From Sabellastarte sp. h YS-2021 (lineage: Eukaryota; Annelida; Polychaeta; Sabellida; Sabellidae), in the NCBI GenBank assembly GCA_964017235.1, contig OZ024939.1, positions 42,510,241-42,574,240 of the forward strand: a stretch of DNA of 64,000 nucleotides, written 5' to 3'. A model generated the notes under the pieces. That model had not been told where the DNA came from, did not search any database, and saw only the letters and a program-made list of their open reading frames with translations. Below are positions 25,001 to 33,425 of the stretch, piece by piece (the stretch's first letter is position 1; the number at the start of each line of letters is the position of its first letter). The position numbers and the translations under genes are program-made.

Positions 25001-28000
25001 AAATACACACACTTATTTCACCACTGCCATTAAGTTCCTGATATTTCCAGTTTGCAAACAAGTCACCGTAGTCCTCAAACTGAGGTTCCCCCATGTTACC
25101 ATCAAGTCCCACCAGAACACCTGACCTGCCTGGTGTCAATAAAATACAAGTAATTACTAGTGTCAATAAAATACAAGTAATTAGGGGTATCAACAAAATA
25201 CAAGTAATTACCAGTGTCAACAAAACACACGTTATTACCGGTATCAACAAAACACAAGTAATTACTGGTGTCAATAAAATACAAGTAATTACTGGTGTCA
25301 ACAAAATACAAGCAATTACCGGTATCAACAAAATACAAGTAATTACTTGTGTCAATAAAATACAAGTTATTACCGGTATCAACAAAATACAAGTAATTAC
25401 TGGTGTCAATTACTGGTGTCAACAAAATACAAGCAATTACTGGTGTCAACAAAACACAAGTTATTACCGGTGTCAACAAAATACAAGTAATTACCGGTGT
25501 CAACAAAATACAAGCAATTACTGGTGTCAATTACTGGTGTCAACAAAATACAAGCAACAACTGGTGTCAACAAAATACAAACAATTACTAGTGTCAACAA
25601 AATACAAGTAATTACTGATAAGTACTTGATCTACTTGATACATGTTTTACCGGATTATCCTGGTACTTTTTAAAACTCTTGTCATACTTTTGTTTCGAAA
25701 ATTTTTAGGCTTACATCTATTTTCAACATATCACACGTTGACACTGTAGCCACAATCTGAACATGGAAGATGACAAACAAAACAAGTGCTTAAATGCAGG
25801 CCAAGTATTGCTTCACAAATAAACAACTTGAACTTTTGTTACATGTTTCTTCTGAGACCATGAGAACATTTACCTGTAAACTGACCTTGTCCCACTCTTA
25901 CTTGTAACCATGAGAACATTTACCTGTAAACAGACCTTGTCCAACTCCTACTTGTAACCATGAGAACATTTACCTGTAAACTGACCTTTTCCAACTCCTA
26001 CTTGTAACCATGAGAATATTTACCTGTAAACTAACCATGAGAACATTTACCTGTAAACTGACCTTTTCCAACTCCTACTTGTAACCATGAGAACATTTAC
26101 CTGTAAACTGACCTTGTCCAACTCCTACTTGTAACCATCAGAACATTTACCTGTAAACTGACCTTGTTCAACTAGTACCGGAAACCATGAGAACACTTGC
26201 TTGTAAATTGACCCTGTAAAAGTCCTACCTGTAACCATGGGAATACTTACCTGTAAACTGACCAAAAGGATTCCCATCAGGCCCCATTACCATCTGGTCC
26301 ATGTTAGTGCCGATATCTGGGAATTTTATCCAGGTGTTCATATTGGGAGTATCCTGTAACCTCAGCATCTGTCGCATTTCTGCTGACCACCGATCTAGTG
26401 TGTATGCATCGTATACAGCACCCTGGTTAAGCAAAAATGCTGGGGAAAAAAACAGGCAAAAACTGAAAATATGACACCGAAAAGTAATTTTGTTTTATCA
26501 ATATTTTCATTGAGAGTGTTTAGGATAAAGTAATTGTGAAATAGTACAAAATTAACCAGTTCTCTCATGCAGAACTAGATACAGATTACATCTTCTACGT
26601 TATAAAATTTCATTGATAAATCCTGTTGTTATATTTCCATTGAATTGAATGTGTTTGAAAGGAGAAAAAACTGACTGAAAGGAGATGAACAGGACACCTT
26701 TTATTCATTAAACAAAAGCATTGCATTTGGATTCATTAAGATACACCAGTGCTTTCAACCCACAGTATGGGTCATACTACAAAGGCTGGTTAACAGGATG
26801 GAGGAAACCAGTGCATACTAGTTGCTTAAGACTCTGAAAACCATTGGAAGCCAGCAAGTAATTACCAAACTTTCCCATTTTAGTTCAAGGCAAGGGTTCG
26901 AACCCATGGTCTCACAGGTGGAGGGCATGTGTGTTTAAAACTATACCACCATGGCTTCCTATATTTTTTACTAAGAAAATTCCGAATACAAACTGACCAC
27001 CTACCTGCATATGGGTAGAGAATGATGGGAACCATGTTGTTTTTGGCCTGGTTTATCGCAAAATGGTGCGTGGGTTTGGGAGCACCTGGTACGGAGAATC
27101 TCCTCGGTGGAAACTGGTTTTCCAGGTCACTGTTATTGCCCCACAGTGAACCAGGGTCAAGGGTGGAATATGGTTCTGTACTGACAGGTATGCATTCTCC
27201 TGCTTTAAAAGTTAAAATTGAAAATAAAATGTTCGTAAGTTCCTTTCATAAAACAAAGTTCTAACTTAAGTTTGGGTAATTAAAGCTTCAAACTTAAAGT
27301 GTGGGTCCATAATATCCAAAGGCCCAAAATTTGCTCAAATTCACTCTATCTCTAATCCATATATGCCCACACACCAAAATTTGAAAGGTCTACCTAGTAT
27401 ATTTTAAGTTATCATGTATGAAGGGAATTTTCTGTGGCGGCCGTGTGACCATCGTAACATAGTGACTTACGTGAAGGTTGACAAATTAATTGAAAAAAAA
27501 AAAAAAAAGGATAAACAGTCATTTCAAGGATAGGTCATCAATTAAAGGTTTATTATTATCCCAAAAATCAATTAAAAAATCATTAAATCTGACTTTCTAA
27601 GAATCAATTAAAAGCTCATTAAGATTGAAGCTTGTGGAATCTATTTGTATTTTATAGACCAAACTTCTCATCATTGAAAAGTATTGATTTTAGTCTTTAC
27701 TGGAACTCACTACACATTTTGCCAAAACTCATCAGTTGGGTAGGATTAATGGTTAAAATTTTGTCTAAACCAACGAAATGTGTCTAGATATAATGCAAAG
27801 ACAGCCAGAAAAGCACTTGAAGAGTACAGACCTCCACCAAGCAGTTTAGTTTCCATTATATTCTGTAATGTTCTTTTTATTTGTTCCAGTCACCTCCGTT
27901 TTGGGGGCCAAAAAAATGGCAAAGTCTCACTCTGAGCTGCATTATAGTGGCTGGAATTATACCTGGATTCAGATCAAATTTAGGCCTATTATCCACACTA

Positions 28001-31000
28001 TTGTGGGAGTGTCCTGTATTATTTTGCAAAGCAATCTGATGATTGATCATGGAGGTATATACACTTAATATTCTGAAAAAGTTTTAAATACAGAATAATG
28101 CATACGATTACGTATGGTCATATACCAAAGGTCACATTTGATACTTATTACATGAAAGTGTGATTAATTTGACCCACATTTTTTGGCGATACTTCTTGCA
28201 TAATTGTAAACCTGAATTATTTATAAAGAGTGTTACCTGTCAGCTTTTCATGACACTGTTGGACCTTGTCTATGAAGGCTTGTGATACCCTCTTTGAACA
28301 TTTTTTCCTGTTTTGGATCCTGACAAAATGAACCCGACCAATCAGATTGCAGCTGACTGTCTCCCCTGGTTTAACACACTTCAAGGCATCACTGTGAAGC
28401 TGAGCACATACACACTGGCGGGCACAACTCTCCTGTCTGGCACAGTTCCTCCACGCTGTCGGATTATAATAAACACAGTCAAACCCGGGCACTCTGACAA
28501 GTAGGAGTCTCTCTAAAGTAAATAGCAGCCTCTGAAGTGGATTTTACACCAAAATTTACCATTATTTGGAAATACCTCTTCAATGTAAGTATTTTTTCTG
28601 GTTTTATGCCCCTTTCAGTGACTAAAGTCTTATGGGGACAGGCCCTTAATGTATCACAAATGTTGCCGTGACATGGACTCAAACCCAAAACCATAGAGGT
28701 GAGACATATGTCTGTAAGTCACACACTGGATGACATGAAAAGAACACAGCTGACAGGTGAGAGATATGAGAGAAAAGTACACAGTTGACAGGTGAGAGAT
28801 ATGACAGAAAGGTATACAGTTGACAGGTGAGAGATATGACAGAAAGGTATACAGCTGACAGATGAGAGATATGATAGAAAGGTATACAGCTGACAGATGA
28901 GAGATATGATAGAAAGGTATACAGCTGACAGATGAGAGATACAAGTCTGTAAGACACACAATGGATGACATGAAAGGTGCAAAACTGACAGGTGAGAGAT
29001 ATAAGTCTGTAAGTCACACACTGGAAGATATGAAAGGAACAGGACGGACACATGAGAGATATAAGTCTGTAAGTTACACACTGGATGACATAACAGAAAG
29101 GAACACAACTGACTGTTTATGGGCAGTGAGGTGAGTTTCTTGCATTTCTTGAAGTACTTCCTTGTGATGGAGAATGGCCCACATCCACACTTCTTTCTCA
29201 CCAGTGTACATCCTCTGCCACACTCTTCACTACCAGCCTCCCAACTGCTGCCACACTGACCACTGTCAGAATCGGTCAGAGCCTAAACGCAAAAAAAAAA
29301 TATCAATATTTCTATGTATTTCTGTTGAGAATGATGCTATTTTGTCAAATTTTTATATACGTTATGAACAGTTTTTGTGTTTCAGCTAGAGGTCCTTGGT
29401 GGCCTAGTGGTTAGCAAGTTTGGCATCTAATCACAGGCTGCCACCTCTGTAGGTTCGAGTCCTACAAGTGGCAATGCTGAGGACCTGTCCCAATATGACC
29501 CTGGCTGTTGCACAGGGCATAAAACCCCAATTTTGAACTTTTCGTTTATGCTTACTGGGATCAGTTAACCCACAAACAAAATACTGACATTATCTTTTTA
29601 TAATTCTTATTGGTTAAACTTACCCCACAGATACAATCCAAGCAGTCCTTGTACTCGCATGTTTCTGAAACATGAAACACAAAATACACAGTACATGTTG
29701 TCACTTGTACAGAGACAACTGAACTATCTTTTCATGCCATTAAATGCATCATTTGAGAACTGCTAGTATCTCATTTACTGAATAAACATACACAAGATAT
29801 TTAGAGAAAGAGAAATATCTAAGACAAGACTGAGATGCATTTAGTCAAGCAATTCTTCCAATATATGAACATTCGTAATCAAAATATAACATAGTATTTT
29901 ACAAAATTATTTGGAAAATACTACCTTATGAGGAATTAGAAACAATAGTGAAATTTATGACACTTAGTTTTGGTAATAAAATACAGGAAGCTATAGCGAT
30001 GAATACGGAAATATTAAAATATGGTCCCATCCCTACTGAATACTTGGTATTGGCCTTGTGTTCAATGCCATCCTCACAGGAATAGAATTCACTTATGGTT
30101 AATTTTTCATACGTTTCAAGAATCTACCACTAACAGTGACCTTACCCTGAATACCCCGAATACAATATGACAGTAATATATTGCTTAATGTTTTTACAAT
30201 ATTACACCACAGTGCCGATAATATTGTCAACTGTATCATATCCAGAGCATTTACCAGAGAATTTCAAATGGACATAAAAATGTTCAAATGGGTCATTTTA
30301 TGCCCAGGTCAGATGGAGGCAATAGCTGAAGGCAAATATTTGTGACTAGAAGAGTTGGTGGCATCCTTTTCATTAATCCCTTAGTTTCTCCAACCCTCTT
30401 CAACCTTCTCTCTCCCGCTATGACAACCTGTTGTTCACACTTATCATGGGTTGCCATAACAATTCTCCAAACTAGGTAGCCTATTTGTTAGTGTTGTAAG
30501 TCCTTCGTCAAAGCAGTCACCAACAAGCCACACCTGTTTTTATGTTCTCAGTAAATTCTGTGGATCATCTTCCTCATTCTCAACTTGTTCTACCAGCTTC
30601 TTTCTTTCTAGCTGATTAGTCTATACAGCTTGCAATTCATTCTTCAACACACCCATAGCTACTTTGTCAAGTACTTCATGTTAGTCATGTGAAATCCACC
30701 AGAATTTTTTACCAGTTTACAGGGTATTCTCATTACAATTTTGCTTTGTTGAGGTTACATCTTGACATACAAAGATTGTCAAAGAATCAGTACCCTCTCC
30801 AGTATCTGACCTAGGCACTAACTTCTTTGGCAACTTGAAGCTGTATCACAGTTGACATTATTTTAGGTACAATAGCCAGAATAGGAACTGGTAACTAGTC
30901 CAATGTAAGCAGTAGAATAGTTTCAATTACTGGCCATTCAGTGGCACTGTATGACTCACAAATCTGGAGAGAAAAGGTCCTGATGGAAAAACTTCTTTGT

Positions 31001-31134
31001 CTGCTTTCAAAAAAAAGGAAAAAAAAAGAGGAAAAAATCCTGGTGTCAATTGAAAGGTTGAGGAAGCCTTACTTACCAGTACTGAGGACAAAATTAATTA
31101 AAATTCCAGACATAAAAATCACACGAAAAAGCAT
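13009..31134 (-). CDS. Secreted GH81 endo-1,3-beta-glucanase, 22 exons
   Basis: Predicted extracellular endo-1,3-beta-glucanase (laminarinase type), acting on beta-1,3-glucans of algae or fungal walls. Exons: 31077-31134, 29624-29664, 29114-29282, 28237-28491, 27005-27202, 26251-26439, 25011-25120, 24208-24343, 22626-22723, 21719-21842, 21472-21605, 20742-20933, 19815-19941, 17799-18229, 17294-17446, 16407-16608, 15832-15999, 15077-15234, 14746-14870, 14134-14329, 13489-13593, 13009-13161. Phases agree throughout, giving about 1173 aa. Order: signal peptide, cysteine-rich segment (about 20-165), GH81 N-terminal part (PTHHFA, PLVRGSGL), then the catalytic barrel. GH81 hallmarks are SDHHFHFGY (general acid D904), GQSWASG, DQESSSE (E977, E981) and GIQVLPIT. 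Weakest parts are the first exon, the 29114/28491 junction and the GTGTGT donor at 25011. It is too intron-rich to be microbial contamination. Confidence 0.9.
15077..15999 (-). CDS. GH81 catalytic exons with acid and base residues
   Basis: Exon 15832-15999 carries SDHHFHFGYWLYAIAYYAKF, the GH81 signature whose Asp (D904 here) is the expected general acid. Exon 15077-15234 carries HKDIYLGQSWASGV and then DQESSSE, whose two Glu four residues apart (E977, E981) correspond to the catalytic base pair described for GH81 enzymes. The next exon completes the motif with AIN. No key residue is missing, so the enzyme should be active. A plus-strand SINE (about 15384-15612) lies in the intron between them. 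Confidence 0.92.
15384..15612 (+). mobile_element. tRNA-derived SINE, family 1 (plus orientation)
   Basis: The head reads GGTGGCGCAGTGGTAAAC (A-box-like) and, about 40 bases on, GCAGTTCAAACCCC (B-box-like). The body contains GGGAAAGTTGGTAGTTACTT and TGTACTGGTTTCCTC. These body motifs recur in the inverse copies at 26735-26962 and 37826-37985, which defines a family. It lies in a GH81 intron. Confidence 0.8.
16028..16094. repeat. Short 21-bp tandem repeat
   Basis: Three units of the form TACATACACACACAATATGG, lying in a GH81 intron 30 bases from the exon acceptor at 15999. Confidence 0.8.
16820..17135. mobile_element. Foldback MITE family, partial copy A
   Basis: Shares with copies near 23388 and 33000 the strings GTGTATATAAGGTTGTGA, TAAGG.GAG..GAGGTAC, GGTAGTTG.AGGACAGGGG and GCCTATAACC-type ends. 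This copy seems to have lost its left inverted arm. It has no coding capacity, as expected of a non-autonomous DNA element. It lies in a GH81 intron. Confidence 0.7.
18340..19395. repeat. 37-bp minisatellite array in a GH81 intron
   Basis: About 28 units of the form AAATGATTGACCTTACTTAC followed by ATCAATTCAGATCA. Positions 18371 and 18408 are equivalent bases. Variants alternate between CTTACTTAC and CTGACTTAC, and between AATTCAGATCA and AATTAAGATCA, hinting at a higher-order pattern. On the minus (coding) strand each unit offers GTAAGTAAGG, a near-perfect 5' splice site, and yet the array sits about 110 bases upstream of the acceptor at 18229. Confidence 0.93.
19686..19781. repeat. 47-bp tandem duplication
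   Basis: Two adjacent copies of a segment starting ATAAAACAGATTTCTATG, at 19686 and 19733, identical by eye. It lies in the intron just downstream of the exon ending at 19815. Confidence 0.9.
20742..21605 (-). CDS. GH81 exons with paired basic, furin-like sites
   Basis: Exon 21472-21605 reads into CSSGRKKRGIVTEENNQL and exon 20742-20933 continues NEEFREERIRRDIGSTFC. RKKR (491-494) and RIRR (512-515) fit the R-X-K/R-R furin consensus and lie 21 residues apart in a hydrophilic loop of the N-terminal GH81 part. I do not recall such a basic loop in fungal or bacterial GH81 enzymes, so this looks like an insertion. Whether cleavage occurs is unknown; Cys residues on both sides could keep the pieces joined. 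Confidence 0.85.
23365..23880. mobile_element. Foldback MITE family, copy B with two inverted arms
   Basis: The left arm begins CCCGTGGTTATAGGCGATGG at about 23394, and the right arm ends GCCCAGTGCCTATAACCGC at about 23745. The arms share inverted blocks such as CCTGTCCTTCA / TGAAGGACAGGGG. The centre contains GTGTATATAAGGTTGTGAC. A trailing part (23760-23880: GGCGGTTCTGCCGCCAAGC, then GGGGCGTACC) matches copy A. Confidence 0.75.
23876..24230. repeat. 55-bp minisatellite containing the exon end and donor (GH81)
   Basis: Seven units at exactly 55-bp spacing; the equivalent C falls at 23890, 23945, 24000, 24055, 24110, 24165 and 24220. On the minus strand each unit holds about 26 exon bases (TACACCTGCCCAGTAGAAAC, then TCCA) and a GTAAGG-type donor, followed by a TTTAATTATACAG-type intron start. 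Only the unit at 24208-24220 is joined to the open exon 24208-24343. The others supply six spare exon ends with donors. Using a downstream donor would run into TAA two codons on. Confidence 0.93.
25128..25617. repeat. 27-bp minisatellite abutting a GH81 acceptor
   Basis: About 18 units of the form GTCAACAAAATACAAGTAAT plus TACTG or TACCG, with a few half-units. The array stops within about 8 bases of the acceptor at 25120, so the minus-strand repeat (TTGTATTTTGTTGACACCAG) supplies the branch and pyrimidine region of that 3' splice site. Because 27 is a multiple of 3, both strands show long spurious open frames. Confidence 0.93.
25855..26262. repeat. 50-bp minisatellite containing the exon end and donor (GH81)
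   Basis: About nine units with 50-bp period; the TGAGAACATT motif falls at 25861, 25911 and 25961, with one shortened unit near 26038. On the minus strand each holds GGTCAGTTTACAG/GTAA, which is the last 13 bases of exon 26251-26439 plus its donor. The unit at 26238-26262 is the real junction. The copies carry GTAAAT or GTAAGC where the real donor is GTAAGT. Confidence 0.92.
26735..26962 (-). mobile_element. tRNA-derived SINE, family 1 (minus orientation)
   Basis: The reverse strand reads GCCATGGTGGTATAG, then GGGTTCGAACCC (B box), GGGAAAGTTTGGTAATTACT and ATGCACTGGTTTCCTC. This is the same head and body order as the copy at 15384. It lies in the GH81 intron between exons 27005 and 26439. 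Confidence 0.8.
27199..27204 (-). promoter_or_regulatory. NAGNAG tandem splice acceptor
   Basis: The acceptor of GH81 exon 27005-27202 reads AAGCAG on the minus strand. Cutting after the first AG gives an exon from 27202; cutting after the second removes CAG and starts at 27199. Both stay in frame and differ by one residue (AGEC versus GEC). This is a known source of subtle alternative splicing. Confidence 0.65.
28237..29664 (-). CDS. Cysteine-rich N-terminal region of the GH81 protein (three exons)
   Basis: Exons 29624-29664, 29114-29282 and 28237-28491 encode about 150 residues with roughly 20 cysteines, including TCEYKDCLDCICG, GRGCTLVRKKCGCGPF, and SCARQCVCAQLH. The first two exons loosely resemble a thrombospondin type 1 repeat (W, then CGRGC, then RKKC), but I do not assign a family. 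The region probably forms disulfide-bonded modules for carbohydrate binding or attachment. At 28491-28495 the acceptor reads CAGAG; only cutting after the second AG keeps the frame with the donor at 29114. This part could belong to a separate gene, although the phases join to the GH81 exons. Confidence 0.6.
28680..29110. repeat. Mixed 35-bp and 60-bp minisatellite beside a GH81 donor
   Basis: TGACAGGTGAGAGATATGA-type units fall at 28751, 28786, 28821, 28856, 28891 and 28926 (35 bp). They are followed by 60-bp units near 28986 and 29046 that carry an extra AAGTCTGTAAGTCACACACT block. The array ends at the donor of exon 29114-29282, whose AACTGACTG resembles the unit start. It looks like two nested repeat periods in one array. 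Confidence 0.9.
29392..29545 (+). mobile_element. tRNA-derived SINE, family 2 (plus orientation)
   Basis: The head reads GGTGGCCTAGTGGTTAGCAA (A-box-like), with a B box at GGTTCGAGTCCTA about 29454. The body has GCTGAGGACCTGTCCCAATA and a CCCCAATTTTGAACTTT end. A copy in the opposite orientation lies at 35083-35233. The sequence between the boxes does not form a clean cloverleaf, so it is not counted as a tRNA gene. Confidence 0.78.
31077..31134 (-). CDS. Proposed first coding exon of the GH81 gene: signal peptide
   Basis: Encodes MLFRVIFMSGILINFVLST plus one base of the next codon. It has a hydrophobic core typical of a signal peptide and a consensus donor (CTG/GTAAGT). It ends in phase 1, exactly what the exon at 29624-29664 needs; the junction codon is GAA (Glu). 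The frame stays open upstream to another ATG at 31278, which would add 48 residues and bury the signal, so 31134 is preferred. Inferred from fit only; transcript evidence would settle it. Confidence 0.5.
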
Positions 31135-32955
31135 CCTGTTGCTCAAGTCGTTTAGACAATGATGAAGAATCAAAGCACTACCTGTTTTATGTATATTTTT
31201 CTTGTATTTCTTCCCTTGGAAACATGCAATGACCTTTGTATGAACATCTGTGTTACTGAAGTACACAAGAATAAACATAAACAGTAAGGAAAATACAATA
31301 AACAATTAACTGAGTGGGATTTAGCCATTGTTTCACAGATATCTCAATTCAAAATTTCAAATGCTATTGAAAAAGGTATTGTGCAGAATTCAATAAATAA
31401 TCACTCACTACAGCTTTAATATAAAAAAAATGGAAGCAGAAATACAGGAAAGCATTGACCCTATTTAAAGCTTTTCACATATTTGTGACCTCTCTCTAAA
31501 TCATAGTTAGGCTATTTATTTGACTTTTTCAAACTCGCACATGTCACTCTCACAAGTTCTGCATGTACAGGAACAGAAAATTACAATATTATGAAAAATT
31601 AAACATTTTAAGAAGTAGCTGTACTTCAAGATTTTAAATGTGTAAATATATACAAGAGAAGTGTAGTTTATACCTACTGCTCAGCCAAGGAAGTGCATCA
31701 CCCAGGGATTGCACCACTATTGTGGCCACCCAAACACATCCCACATTTTGTGGCCATCTTCAACTTCATTCTTAGACTAGTGATCCTACCACTTTTATTT
31801 GATGAAATAATCAAAATATCTTAATGGATTATCTACTAGTACTCAACACACCAACCTGGTGTTTAACATGTAGCATATGTGTCTCTGGGAACAGATATTT
31901 TGACTGAACGACAAATTATATAAAGCAAGAGATACACCCATCTGCACCCATTTCCCCACCGCTAACACCCTAAAAATTTCAGGTATAAAACATTGTATTG
32001 TTGTCCACATCTGTGCAAAAAGGTCAAGGACAATTTTTTTACCGATGTTGAAAATGACACTGTTTAATGCCAAAATATTTAGGGTACCACAGGTGTCGAC
32101 AATAGCGGATACAGACACGGACTTATAGAGGACAGGTGTATTTTGAAAATAACCCCTTGCACAATAAAATTTCATTTATCTTTGTTTTTATGCCTTTATT
32201 AATATACTTAGTAGAAGTACTAAATAAAACTCCCAGCGAACCTGTTCTACTGGTCAGCCTGGGAATTTGGCTCACAGCTTAACTAATAGAAATGTGAAAT
32301 GAAAAGTAAAGTCAAGCCTGAACCAATCAAAACTGTGCCAAAACAAAGTAAACCACTTGGAGTTGGATATGGATTGCATGGTCATGTGGTAACCTGGGTG
32401 TCATACCCCAGGTGCAATACCCCCAGACCCAGGATCTGACATCAGGTCGTTCAGTGGCCTGTGTACGCAAAAAGTTACTTTTCTGCAATGCAAATTACAG
32501 CGATTCAGAGAGATTGAAAAACTTGTGACTTTTTTACTTGACCTCAGAAATATCAGCCATTCACTACTGACTCACTTTTAGTTGTTACTTAACTTTGGAT
32601 TGGAGAAAAAAAGTAAAAACTGTCCAGTTTTCATTTAAACTTTGGATCATTTGGAAAGTTTCACCAAGCTCCTAATTTTCAAACTTATTTTATTAATACT
32701 TATCAACTCCATTTATACATGACTTAAATCTGTTTCAGTCCAACCTCACCTCTCACAGGTTAGAATTTAGCTCATGACCTCAGTTATTGAGTGGGACATA
32801 CACCTACAGCACACACAGGTCATATTACCACAGTTAACATTTATCAGCAGAGGAAACCAATCGGGTATTGAATACAATTATCCCCAAAATAATCCTCTGA
32901 AAAAGACACAACTGTGATCCAGGTTCGTGCAGAAGGTAAATGGTATTTACTATTG
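31135..32955. other. Sequence upstream of the GH81 gene, no gene seen
   Basis: This should contain the glucanase promoter. An open frame at 31843-32175 on the minus strand has no recognisable domain and no splice partner, and I do not count it. The rest is AT-rich and unremarkable. Confidence 0.4.
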
Positions 32956-33425
32956 CCCCAGTCACACACTGGGTCTCCCAGGATGTCTTATATCTTCTGA
33001 GATTTGGAGTATCCACCACACTACAGGTGGTATAGTTTGCAGTTACAGATGTTGGGCAAAAATGTCAATGTCCTTCAACTACCGTCCAAGGTTCGTATGC
33101 AAAGTTGTGACACAGTGGCGAGCTGTCCAATACCTCCACTCACCTTATGTTGTCGTGTTACACTGAAAGACGACCGAGTCACAACCTTACATAAACTGTG
33201 GACTACACCATCAGTTATGGTAGCAAGAAATTCATCTGCATATGCTCTCATTAGTCAGAGCATGCTCACGTAGAGGCGGTCAGAGGCGGATATTTTAAAC
33301 ATTTTAAATGCACAAGGTAATGGACGTTTTGTGTCACAACTCTGCATATAAACCTCAGACGGTAATTGACGGACAGGGCGTTTCACCCAATGCCTATAAC
33401 CACGGGATGTACCGGCTGTCGTGTG
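32956..33425. mobile_element. Foldback MITE family, copy C in inverse orientation
   Basis: The left arm contains GTCCTTCAACTACCGTCC and TTGTGACACAGTGGCGA. The right arm, from about 33322, contains the inverted ACGTTTTGTGTCACAACTC and GGTAATTGACGGACAGGGCG, ending CCTATAACCACGGGATGTAC. The centre has CACAACCTTACATAAACTGT, the reverse of the TATAAGGTTGTG core of copies A and B. Single-strand pairing would form a hairpin with arms of about 80 bases. Confidence 0.78.

Noticed and set aside
25093..25611. Long open frames on both strands in the 27-bp repeat (up to 172 codons)
   Set aside because: The period is a multiple of three and stop codons are absent from the unit in several frames on both strands. 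There is no start context, domain or splice support.
28654..29201. Minus-strand open frames through the 35/60-bp repeat
   Set aside because: Only the start of one frame (upstream of 29114) is real GH81 coding sequence; the remainder is repeat translated past the donor.
29392..29470. tRNA gene candidate
   Set aside because: The B box is perfect, but the sequence continues into a SINE body that recurs in inverse orientation at 35083-35233, and the stems do not pair well.
31843..32175. Minus-strand open frame of 110 codons upstream of the GH81 gene
   Set aside because: No recognisable domain, no suitable splice donor in the right phase, and average intergenic composition.
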